Of a stretch of 64,000 nt of DNA, positions 19,220 to 29,292 are shown piece by piece; the first letter of the stretch is position 1, and each line of letters opens with the position of its first letter. Origin of the DNA: an uncultured Pseudomonadota bacterium (lineage in GTDB: Bacteria; Pseudomonadota; Gammaproteobacteria; Steroidobacterales; Steroidobacteraceae); NCBI GenBank assembly GCA_903828595.1, contig CAIKMS010000016.1, positions 62,001-126,000 on the forward strand. The letters run 5' to 3'. The notes under the pieces are model-generated. The model worked only from the letters and a program-made list of their open reading frames with translations, searched no databases and was not told the origin of the DNA. Both the position numbers and the translations under genes were made by a program.

Positions 19220-20164
19220 ATGATTTACAACAATATTTTAGAAACTATTGGCCGAACGCCGATCGTGCGCATCAATCGGCTTGCGCCCAAGCACGTGAAT
19301 TTGTACGTCAAGGTAGAGTATTTCAATCCGGGTGGATCTGTTAAGGATCGACTGGCCCTGGGAATCATTGAGGATGCCGAGCGCCGCGGCGTACTCAAGC
19401 CTGGCCAGACCGTAGTGGAAGCCACCTCGGGCAACACCGGTGTGGCGCTGGCCATGGTCTGTGCCGCTAAAGGGTATCCTTTTGTCGCCGTGATGGTCGA
19501 AACGTTTTCTGTCGAGCGTCGAAAAATTATGCGGGCCTATGGCGCCAAGGTTATTCTCACCCCGGCGGCCGAGCGTGGTAGTGGCATGGTGCGTAAAGCC
19601 GCTGAACTGGCAGAAAAACACGGCTGGTTTTTAACCAGTCAGTTTGCCAATGAGGCTAACCCGTCGTTTCACCGCCAGACCACCGGTCCGGAAATCCTTT
19701 CCGACTTTGCCGGTAAACGTTTGGACTACTTCGTAGCCGGCTGGGGCACGGGTGGCACCATGACTGGTACCGGGCAAATGCTCAAACTGGCTCGTCCGGA
19801 TATCAAGATCGTGACCACTGAGCCGGCCAATGCGCGGTTGCTCGCCGGCGGGGAATGGAAGCCGCACAAGATTCAGGGTTGGACTCCGGATTTTATTCCA
19901 TCGGTGTTGGATCGCACGGTATTTGAAGACAACATACCGGTCACCGACGAAGAATCTATTGCTGCCTCCAAGGCCTTAGCCATCCACGAAGGGATTTTTG
20001 TAGGAATCTCCTCCGGAGGCTCATTTGCAGCAGCCGTTAAGGTGGCTGCAAAAGCACCTGAAGGGAGCGTTATTTTGACCTTGTTGGCCGATACCGGCGA
20101 GCGCTACCTGTCGACCGTGCTCTTCGAGGGCGTAAACGAAGGTTCTGACGTGGAGCCTGAGTGA
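19220..20164 (+). CDS. cysK: Cysteine synthase (O-acylserine sulfhydrylase), PLP-dependent
   Basis: 314 residues of fold-type II PLP enzyme. Seen: GRTPIVRINRL; the PLP lysine in NPGGSVKDRLAL; the substrate loop TSGNTGVALA; the phosphate-binding GWGTGGTMTGTG; and LLADTGERYLST at the C-terminus. It makes L-cysteine from sulfide and an O-acyl-L-serine. CysK and CysM are close, and length plus the GERYLST ending favour CysK; the adjacent MetX-family gene raises the possibility that O-succinylserine rather than O-acetylserine is used. The start ATG is at 19220 with GGAG about 11 bases upstream. It has its own promoter in the divergent region. Confidence 0.9.
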   Translation: MIYNNILETIGRTPIVRINRLAPKHVNLYVKVEYFNPGGSVKDRLALGIIEDAERRGVLKPGQTVVEATSGNTGVALAMVCAAKGYPFVAVMVETFSVERRKIMRAYGAKVILTPAAERGSGMVRKAAELAEKHGWFLTSQFANEANPSFHRQTTGPEILSDFAGKRLDYFVAGWGTGGTMTGTGQMLKLARPDIKIVTTEPANARLLAGGEWKPHKIQGWTPDFIPSVLDRTVFEDNIPVTDEESIAASKALAIHEGIFVGISSGGSFAAAVKVAAKAPEGSVILTLLADTGERYLSTVLFEGVNEGSDVEPE

Positions 20165-20378
20165 GTCGGCGATCAGCACACGCAATTAACTCGGCCCGGC
20201 ATCTCGTAAAAGCTGCCAGGCCGACGGTCTGGTCGAACAACCAACCCAGCGTTTAAAGTCCAGCATCGCCAGAGGGCGGGAACTTTCTTACCAGCGGATA
20301 CGCCGGTATCTTTGTAGCAAATCTACCTTATCCTGCGAGCGGTATTTCTCACCGTTCTCGGCGCGATGTGATGAACTA

Positions 20379-22202
20379 ATGCTACAGTCTGATGACGAAA
20401 TTGCCAGCGCCATAAGGCTGCATAACGCGGGTGAATTGGTTGGCGCGAAGCAGGCTTATGAAGCCATTTTAACCAATAAACCTGACCATCATCAGGCGCT
20501 GCATATGCTGGGCGTTCTCTACGCTCAATCAGGATCGCCGAGTAAAGGCATTCCCCTGATCCGCCAATCCCTGCAGGTCAATCCCTTCCAGCCTTTGGTC
20601 TTCGTCCACCTGGGTAATTGCTACCAGCAACTCTCTATGTTCGATCAAGCACTGGAAAGCTATGACCGCGCAATTTTTCTAGACGCTAAGTTGGCCTTAG
20701 CACACCACGGTCGCGGCAATGCCCTTGCTGCAAAAGGTCGGAATAACGAATCGTTGGCTGCCTACGACGAGGCTCTACGCCAGATGCCAACATTGGTTCA
20801 GGCGTTAGTGAACCGCTCCATCATTCTCAGCAAAAATGGCGACTATGCTCGCGCCATCGAGGGATACGATAAGGCAATTGCGCTATTTCCCAATTATGCC
20901 GAGGCGCATTTTAATCGCGGCGTTGCCCTCATGTCGTTAGATCGATTTTCCGAGGCGTTGTCTTGTTGTGATCGTGCACTGGAGCTCCGGCCCGATTATG
21001 TTGCTGCGCTGGTGAATCGCGGCTATGTGCTCGATCAAATGAAGGATTTAGCTGGCGCGATCGTCAGTTACCAAAAAGCGATAGGTATTAAACCGGATGA
21101 GGTCACGGCTTTAACTAATTTGGGCGAACTTCATTCTCGCCAGGCCGAGTTTCCTGCCGCCCTCGAGTTTTTCGGTCGTGCTTTAGCTCTGTCACCAAAT
21201 GATCCGCTGATTATAAATTGGCGGGCTTACACCCATTTGCTGTTAGGCAACTACCAGCAAGGTTGGCGAGACTTCGAGTCTCGGTTTGACAATGCACGGT
21301 GTGCTTCCTATATGGAGCGATGGCCAACTCGGTTGCCCCGCTGGGATGGAACGGCCGCGTTAGATGGTAAGAGCATCTTGCTCTACGCTGAGCAAGGGTT
21401 TGGTGACACGATACAATTTTGTCGCTATGCCCCGTTGATTGCCGCCCGAGGTGCACGAGTAACGCTAGAGGTTCCCGCGATTTTGGTGCCCTTATGCGAA
21501 GGCTTACCTGGGTTGGAGCGCGTAGTTTCATCCCAAGTTGGCGCAACCCTCAAGGATTTCGACTTTTATTGTCCCTTGATGAGTCTACCGCTGGCATTTA
21601 ACACCACACTGGACACGATTCCCGCTACCAAGGCTTACTTTAAAGCCATGCCCAGTCGACTAGCCCTCTGGAAGCAGGCCTTGGGACCCTCATCAAAACC
21701 GCGCATTGGTTTTGTCTGGTCGGGAGGTGAGCGTCCGAACCAACCGGAGCTGCGTTTTGTGCACTCGCGACGCAACGTGTCTTTGTCGATGTTGACCGAA
21801 TTGGCCGAGACGGACTGTCAATTAGTGAGTCTGCAAAAAGGCACCACTGCGGAAGCCGAGCTAGAGCGCTTTTTGAACAATGAGTGGCAAGGGGTGGATT
21901 GCCTTAATTTAGCAGCTGATCTGAAAGATTTCGCCGACACGGCAGCGGTGATTGAGCAACTGGATTTAGTGATTAGCGTTGATACCTCAGTCGCCCATTT
22001 GGCCGGCGCGTTGGGCAAGCCGGTTTGGATTTTGAATCGATTTGATACGTGCTGGCGTTGGCTTTGGGCACGTGACGACAGTCCCTGGTATTCCAGCGTG
22101 AGATTGTTTCGCCAAAGCAAGCTGAATGACTGGGAAAGTGCTGTAACTCAGATGTTCAAGAGTCTAAAAAAATGGCGCGCAGAATTTCCGACTCGTTCCT
22201 AA
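20379..22202 (+). CDS. TPR protein with C-terminal GT9-like glycosyltransferase domain
   Basis: 607 residues with the same architecture as 9198-11102. TPR repeats cover about residues 1-290 (ALAHHGRGNALAAKGRNNESLAAYDEAL and similar). The glycosyltransferase-like domain covers 320-600, with ILLYAEQGFGDTIQFCRYAPL, RIGFVWSGGERPNQPEL, LVSLQKGTTAEAELE and LDLVISVDTSVAHLAGALGKPVWIL...CWRWLW. It stands alone between cysK and a YkgJ-type gene, far from the adhesin locus, so its target may differ. No clear ribosome-binding site precedes ATG at 20379. The substrate is unknown. Confidence 0.82.
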   Translation: MLQSDDEIASAIRLHNAGELVGAKQAYEAILTNKPDHHQALHMLGVLYAQSGSPSKGIPLIRQSLQVNPFQPLVFVHLGNCYQQLSMFDQALESYDRAIFLDAKLALAHHGRGNALAAKGRNNESLAAYDEALRQMPTLVQALVNRSIILSKNGDYARAIEGYDKAIALFPNYAEAHFNRGVALMSLDRFSEALSCCDRALELRPDYVAALVNRGYVLDQMKDLAGAIVSYQKAIGIKPDEVTALTNLGELHSRQAEFPAALEFFGRALALSPNDPLIINWRAYTHLLLGNYQQGWRDFESRFDNARCASYMERWPTRLPRWDGTAALDGKSILLYAEQGFGDTIQFCRYAPLIAARGARVTLEVPAILVPLCEGLPGLERVVSSQVGATLKDFDFYCPLMSLPLAFNTTLDTIPATKAYFKAMPSRLALWKQALGPSSKPRIGFVWSGGERPNQPELRFVHSRRNVSLSMLTELAETDCQLVSLQKGTTAEAELERFLNNEWQGVDCLNLAADLKDFADTAAVIEQLDLVISVDTSVAHLAGALGKPVWILNRFDTCWRWLWARDDSPWYSSVRLFRQSKLNDWESAVTQMFKSLKKWRAEFPTRS

Positions 22203-22297
22203 CTTAGTTAGAATTTAGTCGGAATGCTCGGGTTGCGTAGTATGATTCGCTCCTATCGGCCTTTATAGAGGCTCACGTTCTACTCGCGAGGAAGGCA

Positions 22298-22666
22298 ATG
22301 ACCGCTCGTTATGACTGCAGCCAGTGTCCGGGCTATTGCTGTTCTTATTCGCGCATCAGTGTGACCGATCAAGATATCGCTCGACTTGCTAAGCACTTTG
22401 CCTTAACCCCAGAGGTTGCACGTACGCGGTTTACGTATAACTACAAAGCGCAAGGCGTTGATGAATGGGTGCTGCGCCACCGCAAAGATCACGTCTATAA
22501 ATCGATGTGCCGCTTCTTTGATCAGACCGAGCGTCGTTGCACGGTCTATGAGGCCAGGCCAAAAGTATGCCGTACCTATCCTTACGGCAATAAGTGCGGT
22601 TATTTTGACTTCTTAAAGTTTGAGCGCGCCCAGCAAGGCGACGACGACTTCATTCCAAGCGCGTGA
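22298..22666 (+). CDS. YkgJ-family zinc/iron-chelating cysteine-cluster protein
   Basis: 122 residues of the YkgJ/UPF0153 type (PF03692). Cysteines are arranged as in the family: [10 protein letters not shown] at the N-terminus, MCRFF in the middle and [17 protein letters not shown] near the C-terminus, all likely metal or Fe-S ligands. The biochemical role of the family is not established. ATG at 22298 has an excellent AGGAAGG Shine-Dalgarno sequence. Its 3' end overlaps the convergent DUF971 gene by 17 bases. Confidence 0.85.
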   Translation: MTARYDCSQCPGYCCSYSRISVTDQDIARLAKHFALTPEVARTRFTYNYKAQGVDEWVLRHRKDHVYKSMCRFFDQTERRCTVYEARPKVCRTYPYGNKCGYFDFLKFERAQQGDDDFIPSA

Positions 22667-23036
22667 TGGGCTTTCGTTCATAGCCAATCTGATGCAGGCG
22701 GGCTAAATAGCGCGCCCAGTAGCTGTCGTGGTTGTCACCAAGGTCGCGAAGTACTTTCCAGGTGAACAGCCCGGTGTCATGTCCGTCACTAAAAATTAGC
22801 CGTACCGCATAACGGCCTACCGGGTCTATGCGGGTAATGGTGACGTTCTCTTTAGCAATCTGCAGCACATCCTGCCCCGGTCCGTGACCTTGCACTTCGG
22901 CAGAGGGTGAGTGGGTACGCAGGTACTCAAAGCTCAAACTGTGGCGAGTGGAGTCCGGATAGGTCAGCTCCAGCACGCGCGATTGACGTCGCAAGCGAAT
23001 CTCGCTGGGCGCCGTCGTGTTTTCAGCGTTATCCAT
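22650..23036 (-). CDS. DUF971 (gamma-butyrobetaine hydroxylase N-terminal-like) protein
   Basis: 128 residues. The core [38 protein letters not shown]...[31 protein letters not shown] sequence is the DUF971 domain, also found at the N-terminus of gamma-butyrobetaine dioxygenase; stand-alone versions regularly follow hslUV. It lies 45 bases downstream of hslU and is probably the last gene of that operon. A role in iron-sulfur metabolism has been suggested for relatives; nothing in this sequence proves it. Confidence 0.88.
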   Translation of the reverse strand: MDNAENTTAPSEIRLRRQSRVLELTYPDSTRHSLSFEYLRTHSPSAEVQGHGPGQDVLQIAKENVTITRIDPVGRYAVRLIFSDGHDTGLFTWKVLRDLGDNHDSYWARYLARLHQIGYERKPITRLE

Positions 23037-23081
23037 AGTGTTTTTCTGTGACTAATGCAGATGTGATGAGGCGGTAAGGCC

Positions 23082-24410
23082 TCATAAAATATAACGACTC
23101 AAATCTTCATCGCGCACGAACGGATCGAGCGCTTTATCAACGTAAGGCGCGTCAATCACGATACTTTGACCGCCGCGTTCGGATGCTTCGAAGGACACGG
23201 TCTCTAACAGACGCTCTAGCATCGTGTGCAGCCGCCTCGCGCCGATATTTTCCGTGGTTGCATTCACCGAGAACGCCATTTCAGCGATGCGGCGGACTCC
23301 GTCTTCTTGAAAAGTGATGACTACGTTTTCGGTTGCTAATAAGGCGACATACTGGCGACATAGTGAGGCATCCGGTTCGGTCAGGATGCGCACGAAATCG
23401 TCCACCGTGAGTGAATTCAGTTCAACCCGAATTGGAAATCGTCCCTGCAGCTCGGGAATGAGATCCGAGGGTTTGGACATGTGAAAAGCGCCAGAGGCTA
23501 TAAACAAGACATGGTCGGTGCGCACGACCCCGTATTTGGTGGTCACCGCGGAGCCTTCAACCAGAGGCAGCAGGTCGCGTTGCACGCCCTCGCGGGAAAC
23601 ATCAGCGCCGTGGCTTTCCTGGCGCCGGGCAATTTTATCGATCTCGTCAATAAATACGATGCCGTTTTGTTCCGCATTTTCCAGTGCGGCGGCGCGTAAT
23701 TCTTCCTCGTTGACCAGCTTTGAAGCTTCCTCATCGCGCAGTAACGTTAAGGCCTCACGCACTTTGAGCTTGCGAGTTTTAGAGCGACCGGTAGACAAGT
23801 TTTGGAACAATCCTTGTAGCTGACTGGAAAGCTCCTCCATGCCGGGTGGCGTCACAATCTCAACGTTGGTCGGCGTTTGGGCAACTTCAATATCGACCTC
23901 GCGCTCATCCAAGTCACCTTCGCGCAGCTGCTTGCGCAGTTTTTGACGGGTGTCTTGCTCACGCGGATTGGGGATATCCGACAGGCTGGCGCGCGGCTGT
24001 GGCAGCAAAACATCCAGCAGGCGCTCCTCAGCTAAATCTTCGGCACGCGGGCGCAGGCGCTTCATCTCTGAGGCCCGGGTCATTTTTACTGATACTTCGA
24101 TCAGCTCTTTGACGATGGAGTCGACTTCGCGACCTACGTAACCGACCTCGGTAAATTTCGTGGCCTCTACCTTCACAAACGGTGCTCGCGCCAGGCGCGC
24201 CAAGCGCCGGGCAATCTCCGTTTTACCCACGCCCGTGGGTCCGATCATCAGAATGTTCTTAGGGGTAACTTCCTGGCGCAACTCAGGGCTTAACTGCATG
24301 CGTCGCCAGCGGTTGCGAAGGGCGATGGCGACCGCCCGCTTGGCATCATTCTGGCCAACAATGTGTTTATCCAGTTCTTGGACAATCTCTCGGGGGGTCA
24401 TGCTGGACAT
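23082..24410 (-). CDS. hslU: HslU, ATPase subunit of the HslUV protease
   Basis: 442 residues, family-typical. Starts [36 protein letters not shown]. Walker A is GPTGVGKTE, Walker B is [12 protein letters not shown], and the sensor/arginine-finger region is [14 protein letters not shown]. The C-terminal ...DEDLSRYIL is the tail that inserts into HslV to activate it. HslU unfolds substrates with ATP and feeds them to HslV. The gene follows hslV by 6 bases. Confidence 0.97.
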   Translation of the reverse strand: MSSMTPREIVQELDKHIVGQNDAKRAVAIALRNRWRRMQLSPELRQEVTPKNILMIGPTGVGKTEIARRLARLARAPFVKVEATKFTEVGYVGREVDSIVKELIEVSVKMTRASEMKRLRPRAEDLAEERLLDVLLPQPRASLSDIPNPREQDTRQKLRKQLREGDLDEREVDIEVAQTPTNVEIVTPPGMEELSSQLQGLFQNLSTGRSKTRKLKVREALTLLRDEEASKLVNEEELRAAALENAEQNGIVFIDEIDKIARRQESHGADVSREGVQRDLLPLVEGSAVTTKYGVVRTDHVLFIASGAFHMSKPSDLIPELQGRFPIRVELNSLTVDDFVRILTEPDASLCRQYVALLATENVVITFQEDGVRRIAEMAFSVNATTENIGARRLHTMLERLLETVSFEASERGGQSIVIDAPYVDKALDPFVRDEDLSRYIL

Positions 24411-24416
24411 AGCGTT

Positions 24417-24974
24417 TTACAGGCCCGCGGGGCGCCCAAGTTCCTCGATCGTGAAATGATTGTTGGTATAAACGCAGATCTCGGCAGCCATCTTCAATGA
24501 CTCGGCTACGATGTCACGGGGGTTCAGTGCACTGTGCAGCATCAGCGCGCGTGCCGCGGCCTTAGCGTAGGCGCCACCTGAGCCTATGGCCATTAAGCCT
24601 TCTTCCGGTTCAATGACGTCGCCATTACCGGAGACGATAAAGGAGCTGCTGCTATCGGCGACGCACAGCAAGGCCTCCAGGCGACGCAGGCTGCGATCGG
24701 TACGCCAGTCTTTGGCGAGCTCAACGGCGGCTCGTGCCAGGTTGCCGTACTTTTCTAGTTTGCCTTCAAATCGCTCAAATAAGGTGAAGGCATCGGCTGT
24801 GCCACCGGCAAACCCGGCCAGTACTTTGCCGCCATATAATGTGCGTACTTTACGCGCGTTGCCTTTCATGATGGTGCTGCCTACCGTCACTTGGCCATCG
24901 CCGCCCATGGCCACATGGGATCCGTGGCGTACTGACACTATGGTCGTGCCGTGCATAGAAGCTGAGTCTGACAT
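24417..24974 (-). CDS. hslV: HslV, proteasome-like peptidase subunit
   Basis: 185 residues. The mature N-terminal threonine nucleophile is the first Thr of [21 protein letters not shown], preceded by a nine-residue propeptide (MSDSASMHG). Short propeptides of this sort occur in Xanthomonadales-like HslV, while E. coli has only Met. Further motifs: [33 protein letters not shown], and [12 protein letters not shown], and [19 protein letters not shown]. It forms the double-hexamer protease with HslU. It lies 18 bases after xerC. Confidence 0.97.
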   Translation of the reverse strand: MSDSASMHGTTIVSVRHGSHVAMGGDGQVTVGSTIMKGNARKVRTLYGGKVLAGFAGGTADAFTLFERFEGKLEKYGNLARAAVELAKDWRTDRSLRRLEALLCVADSSSSFIVSGNGDVIEPEEGLMAIGSGGAYAKAAARALMLHSALNPRDIVAESLKMAAEICVYTNNHFTIEELGRPAGL

Positions 24975-24992
24975 CGATGTCCTTAGGGTCGG

Positions 24993-25937
24993 TTACTTAC
25001 GCACGATGCGAGCGCGTGGGTGGCTGGCATCATAAGTTTTGGCCAGATGCTGGAAGTCTAGATGCGTGTAAATCTGGGTCGTACTGATGTTGGCGTGGCC
25101 CAGTAGTTCTTGTACGCCGCGCAAATCCCCGGAAGACTCCAACAGATGCGAGGCGAAGGAATGTCTGAACAAGTGCGGATGGATATGCACGCCTAGGTTT
25201 TGCCGTTTTGCCCAATCGGCTACCCGTAACTGCAGGGCGCGCGCGCCCAGGCGCTTGCCGTTGCGACCTACGAAAACCGCCAATTCCTCCGCAGTCGCTA
25301 CGCTACCACGGACATTGAGCCATTTTTGTAAGGCTTTAATCGCATGACTGCCGATGGGCACGATGCGTGTCTTACTGCCCTTACCTAATACGCGCGCCGT
25401 CCGGTCTTTTAAATCCACATCAACCAAATTCAAACCAATGAGTTCTGAAAGTCGCAGGCCACTCGAATACAGGAGCTCTAAAGCCGCGTGATCCCGCAGT
25501 TCCAGCGCGCTTTCATCACCACGGCTTTGCCGCGCTTTCTTACCCACCTTGACGGGTAGGTCCTGTAGCAGACGACTCATCTGATCGACATCCAGGGTGC
25601 GGGGCAGATGCTTGGCGGCTTTAGGCGCGCGCACATCGGTGGCTGGGTTATTTGTCGCTACCCCTTCGCGGGCTAGATAGCCGTAGAAGCCGCGTATGGC
25701 CGATAAACGCCGTTGAATAGACCGCGGAGACAGGCCGGCGCGATGGGTTTCTGCAGCAAACTGCCGCACGTGTTGAGAGTCTAGCTGCGCCCAACGCGTC
25801 AGGGATTTTTCATTTACCCACTGAGAAAAGCTCGATAGATCAATGCGATAAGCGCTGGCCGTGTGCGCAGACATCCGCCGCTCCTGCGCAAGGCAGGTCA
25901 GGTAGCGATCTATCCAGGCGATTTCGGCAGGATCCAT
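24993..25937 (-). CDS. xerC: XerC, site-specific tyrosine recombinase
   Basis: 314 residues. The N-terminal core-binding (SAM-like) domain covers about 1-95 and the catalytic domain about 115-305. Active-site residues are visible: Arg in LLYSSGLRLSELIGL, Lys in VLGKGSKTRIVPI, HxxR in HPHLFRHSFASHLLE, His in LLGHANISTTQ and the nucleophilic Tyr in IYTHLDFQHL. With XerD it resolves chromosome dimers at dif. It sits in dapF-DUF484-xerC, a conserved gammaproteobacterial order. An Ala/Lys insert around PVKVGKKARQSRGDES (about 182) is slightly longer than in E. coli. Confidence 0.96.
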   Translation of the reverse strand: MDPAEIAWIDRYLTCLAQERRMSAHTASAYRIDLSSFSQWVNEKSLTRWAQLDSQHVRQFAAETHRAGLSPRSIQRRLSAIRGFYGYLAREGVATNNPATDVRAPKAAKHLPRTLDVDQMSRLLQDLPVKVGKKARQSRGDESALELRDHAALELLYSSGLRLSELIGLNLVDVDLKDRTARVLGKGSKTRIVPIGSHAIKALQKWLNVRGSVATAEELAVFVGRNGKRLGARALQLRVADWAKRQNLGVHIHPHLFRHSFASHLLESSGDLRGVQELLGHANISTTQIYTHLDFQHLAKTYDASHPRARIVRK

Positions 25938-25954
25938 CGTGATGAATCGGGAAG

Positions 25955-26662
25955 TCAGACCAGTGCCATGGCAATCATTTCACCGATGCGCGCTAAGTAC
26001 TCCGTGCCCATGGTGGGATTGAATCGATCCAGATCCGGCGACCCGATGGCTAACAAGCCTTGTTCACCACCGGCGCCCAAAGCCACTAGGGCGATGCTAC
26101 CAATCTCGTTGCCGGCGGCCGGGAACAGGAAGTTTTTGGCGGCATCTCGTAACTGACCACAGCGGGGTTTTCCCGAGTGATACAACGACTCAAAGGCGCG
26201 CAGGTTTTCATCGCTCTTGTCCACGTGGCGTAGTCCGCGCACCGCCCCAATGGCATGCACGCGCGGTGCATCATGCAGCAAGATCACGAAAGTGCCCGCT
26301 GCAAAATCATCGCGCAAGCTGCGCTCAATCACACCAAAGCGGGTAAGTGGGTCACGCGCATGAATAAGTCCCAACGACAAGCGATGCATTTTTTCAGCAA
26401 TCCCATCATTGGCATGTCCAATATCGATGAGCTCACGAAACTTGACGTCATGCTCGCGGGCTCGCTCGCGTAGTACTTCTACTTGTCGCTCGACTAAGGA
26501 GACGGTGTGCCCGTCGCTACGCAGGTGAGGCAGTTTGAGTTCTTCTACCAGTGATTCGTGCTGTTCAAAAAAATCCGGATGCGCACGCAAATAGGCGACG
26601 ACCGCACTGTCGTCTAGAGACGCTATGCTTTTCTTGTCATTAGAAGTGACTTTGCTGGTCAT
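25955..26662 (-). CDS. DUF484 family protein
   Basis: 235 residues of the DUF484 (YigA) family: N-terminal VVAYLRAHPDFFEQHESLVEELKLPH...SLVERQVEVLRER, a coiled coil at about 60-80, and a GAF-like C-terminal half ending in LLAIGSPDLDRFNPTMGTEYLARIGEMIAMAL. It is conserved between dapF and xerC in gammaproteobacteria, with no proven activity. Its start overlaps the dapF stop by four bases (ATGA). Confidence 0.92.
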   Translation of the reverse strand: MTSKVTSNDKKSIASLDDSAVVAYLRAHPDFFEQHESLVEELKLPHLRSDGHTVSLVERQVEVLRERAREHDVKFRELIDIGHANDGIAEKMHRLSLGLIHARDPLTRFGVIERSLRDDFAAGTFVILLHDAPRVHAIGAVRGLRHVDKSDENLRAFESLYHSGKPRCGQLRDAAKNFLFPAAGNEIGSIALVALGAGGEQGLLAIGSPDLDRFNPTMGTEYLARIGEMIAMALV

Positions 26663-27495
26663 GAAATCATACGTCCTTCAAATATCGTCGCTGTAGGGCC
26701 GGTGAGCCATACCGGCTCTCCATCACCTTGCCATTGCACCGTCAGTGCACCACCCGGCAGGTCCACCGTTACGGTGGCCTGCAAAAGTCCCAGCTTGCAT
26801 CCCACGGCGACCGCAGCACAGGCGCCAGTGCCACAAGCTTGAGTCTCACCGGCACCGCGCTCGTGCACCCGCAAGCGGATGTGAGTCGGTGTAAGGACCT
26901 GCATGAAACCGATATTGGCGCGCTGTGGAAAGAGCGGATGATACTCCAGTGCAGGGCCGATGCGCCCGACCGGCGCTTCATCCACGTTCTTCACCTGCAA
27001 AACGGCGTGCGGGTTACCCATGGACACGCAGCTGACCTGCACCGGCTGCTCCACGCCCGTCTGTTCGGTAATCTCGTAATAGTCTTGAGCGGTAGGCGCT
27101 AAAAACGGCAGGGCGGCCGGATCAAAGTTGGGTATCGCCATCGCCACTGAAACCTGGCCTGCCCCTAACAAGCGCGCTTTGACGATGCCCGCCTTGCATT
27201 CCATGCGCAGTTCACCGGCGGCACCGTGGCCTCGGGCCGCTAAAAAGGCGGCGATGCAACGGGCGCCATTGCCGCACTGCTCGACTTCACCACCGTCTGC
27301 GTTAAAGATTCGGTAGTAGACCGCGGTATCGGCCTGACGGGGCGGGTAGAGCACCAACGCCTGATTAAACCCGATCCCGGTGTGCCGATTCGCCAGCCGA
27401 ACAAGCCAGGCGGGGTCGGGTGCCTGGCAGTCTGGGGCCTCAAAGACGATGAAATCGTTGCCCAACCCATGCATTTTGCTGAAGGAAAGTTCCAT
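26659..27495 (-). CDS. dapF: DapF, diaminopimelate epimerase
   Basis: 278 residues from ATG at 27495, the family length. The frame stays open to 27753, but that extension has no similarity and would overlap divergent rimO, so I reject it. The two catalytic cysteines are in EQCGNGARCIAAF and TQACGTGACAAVAVG; the start MELSFSKMHGLGNDFIVFEA is diagnostic. It converts LL- to meso-diaminopimelate for lysine and peptidoglycan. It leads the dapF-DUF484-xerC-hslV-hslU cluster; its promoter must lie in 27496-27664, shared with rimO. Confidence 0.97.
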   Translation of the reverse strand: MELSFSKMHGLGNDFIVFEAPDCQAPDPAWLVRLANRHTGIGFNQALVLYPPRQADTAVYYRIFNADGGEVEQCGNGARCIAAFLAARGHGAAGELRMECKAGIVKARLLGAGQVSVAMAIPNFDPAALPFLAPTAQDYYEITEQTGVEQPVQVSCVSMGNPHAVLQVKNVDEAPVGRIGPALEYHPLFPQRANIGFMQVLTPTHIRLRVHERGAGETQACGTGACAAVAVGCKLGLLQATVTVDLPGGALTVQWQGDGEPVWLTGPTATIFEGRMIS

Positions 27496-27664
27496 GACCG
27501 GCATCATATCGCGGCCGCGGTGGTAAGCCGCTACCCTGGTTCCCCCGATGAGCTTGAAAATCCAGTGGCTGACCTGACCGCCCGCTGGGTGGGGAAATCG
27601 CCGCTCATGAAGCTCAGCGACAGCGGCCGTTACCGGTGGCTGGAAACCATCTACACTACACCCC

Positions 27665-29011
27665 ATGAATGAAATAAAAGAAAAAATCCCGCGTATAGGT
27701 ATGGTGTCGCTAGGATGCCCTAAGGCGCTGGTCGACTCTGAACGTATCCTCACCCAGCTGCGTGCGGAGGGCTATGCCGTGTCCGGGTCTTATGAGGATG
27801 CGGATCTGGTGGTGGTGAACACCTGCGGATTTATTGATGACGCCATTCATGAGTCTTTGGACGCGATCGGCGAGGCGCTAGCGCAGAATGGCAAAGTCGT
27901 GGTCACCGGTTGCTTAGGCGCCAGACCCGAGACGATTCGTGAGCGTCACCCGCAGGTGCTGGGCATTACCGGTGCGCATGCTTATGAAGAGGTTTTAGGC
28001 TTGGTGCACGCCGAATTGCCCAAGCCTCACGATCCGTTCATGGATCTGGTGCCTCCCCAAGGCATACGCCTCACACCTCGGCACTACGCGTATTTAAAGA
28101 TCTCTGAGGGCTGTGACCACAAGTGCAGCTTTTGCATCATTCCTTCCATGCGCGGTGGCCTGGCCAGTCGGCCGTTATCGCATGTTCTCAATGAGGCCAT
28201 TCGGCTACGCAATGCGGGCGTCAAAGAACTGTTAGTGATCTCGCAAGACACCAGCGCTTACGGTGCGGATCTGCGCTTTAAGCCTGAAATGTTGGGCAGC
28301 CGTGAGGTTCGCACGGGTTTTTATGAGTTGGCGCGCGAGTTGGGTGAGTTAGGAATGTGGGTGCGGATGCATTACGTATACCCGTACCCGCACGTGGCTG
28401 ACATCCTTCCGCTGATGGCGCAGGGCAAGATATTGCCGTATCTGGACGTACCGTTTCAGCACGGCAGCCCCCGCGTACTGAAAGCCATGCGCCGCCCGGC
28501 CCATGCCGAGAACACCTTGGCTCGCATTCACAGTTGGCGCGCGCAGGTGCCCGATTTGGCGATCCGCAGTACGTTTATTGTCGGATTTCCTGGTGAAACT
28601 GACGAGGATTTTGAGATTCTGCTGCAGTGGTTGGCAGAAGCCCAACTGGATCGTGTGGGTTGCTTTACCTACTCACCGGTCGTCGGTGCCGCGGCCAACG
28701 AGCTGCCCGGGCATGTGCCGGACGAGCTTAAACTGGAGCGTCAGGCGCGCTTTATGGAAGCGGCTGCGACCATCAGTGCTCAACGTCTTAAATTGCGGGT
28801 CGGGCGTCGTCTGCGCGTTTTAATTGATGAACAAAGCGCACGTAAGGCCGTGGCGCGCTCCTACGCCGAGGCACCGGAGATTGACGGTTCTATACTTATC
28901 GCAGGCCGTGGAGTCACTAAACTGGTGGCTGGCGAGTTTGCTGATGTGGAAATCACGGGAGCCGATACCTACGACCTGACCGCTAAGCTGGTCTCTTCTG
29001 TCCGCGCCTAA
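27665..29011 (+). CDS. rimO: RimO, ribosomal protein S12 methylthiotransferase
   Basis: 448 residues. The N-terminal UPF0004 domain carries the first cluster cysteines ([32 protein letters not shown]). The radical-SAM domain has [20 protein letters not shown] at about 140, and a TRAM domain ends the protein (about 380-445). [11 protein letters not shown] and CIIPSMRG separate RimO from MiaB. It adds a methylthio group to the S12 aspartate. Divergent from dapF, monocistronic as far as visible. Confidence 0.97.
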   Translation: MNEIKEKIPRIGMVSLGCPKALVDSERILTQLRAEGYAVSGSYEDADLVVVNTCGFIDDAIHESLDAIGEALAQNGKVVVTGCLGARPETIRERHPQVLGITGAHAYEEVLGLVHAELPKPHDPFMDLVPPQGIRLTPRHYAYLKISEGCDHKCSFCIIPSMRGGLASRPLSHVLNEAIRLRNAGVKELLVISQDTSAYGADLRFKPEMLGSREVRTGFYELARELGELGMWVRMHYVYPYPHVADILPLMAQGKILPYLDVPFQHGSPRVLKAMRRPAHAENTLARIHSWRAQVPDLAIRSTFIVGFPGETDEDFEILLQWLAEAQLDRVGCFTYSPVVGAAANELPGHVPDELKLERQARFMEAAATISAQRLKLRVGRRLRVLIDEQSARKAVARSYAEAPEIDGSILIAGRGVTKLVAGEFADVEITGADTYDLTAKLVSSVRA

Positions 29012-29093
29012 AAGCAGCCGGCTTCAAGCGCCAGACCCCAAGCCGGCGAGTGAGCAGATCTTATGCGGCCTAATGTCCGGTAATTTGGCAGGA

Positions 29094-29250
29094 TGCTAGA
29101 CTCTTAACGGTTTCCAAGTTCGGTGATCGTATGGGCGATGATCGGGGTGGAACGCCACGATCCCAGCAACCTAAGGCCGCGGGAGCGTTAACGATAGGGT
29201 CTTAAGGTGCTATCCCGCGTGCAGGCGCTAGGCGTAGCGCCACACGGATA
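29094..29250 (+). promoter_or_regulatory. Candidate structured leader RNA upstream of the DUF4136 lipoprotein gene
   Basis: Three hairpins follow each other. (1) GATCG/CGATC, 29140-29144 with 29158-29162, plus inner TGG/CCA. (2) CGCGGGA/TCCCGCG, 29178-29184 with 29213-29219. (3) GGCGCTA-GGCG-TAGCGCC, 29224-29241. Alternatively AGCAACCT (29164-29171) can pair with AAGGTGCT (29204-29211) around a bulged A, which resembles the P3 core of SAM-I riboswitches. Other SAM-I features (k-turn GAUGA, closing P1 helix) are not found. It could be the 5' leader of the gene at 29293 or an independent RNA. Confidence 0.35.
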
Positions 29251-29292
29251 ATGGCTGACGCGTTAATCAATTTTTCGATGGAGTGTTCTGAA

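Noticed and set aside
27496..27753. N-terminal extension of dapF
   Set aside because: No family similarity, overlaps the 5' end of divergent rimO; the ATG at 27495 gives the standard length.
29094..29250. Firm call of a SAM-I riboswitch
   Set aside because: Only the P3-like pairing is present. The k-turn, P1 helix and a sulfur or methionine gene downstream are missing, so it is listed only as a structured candidate.
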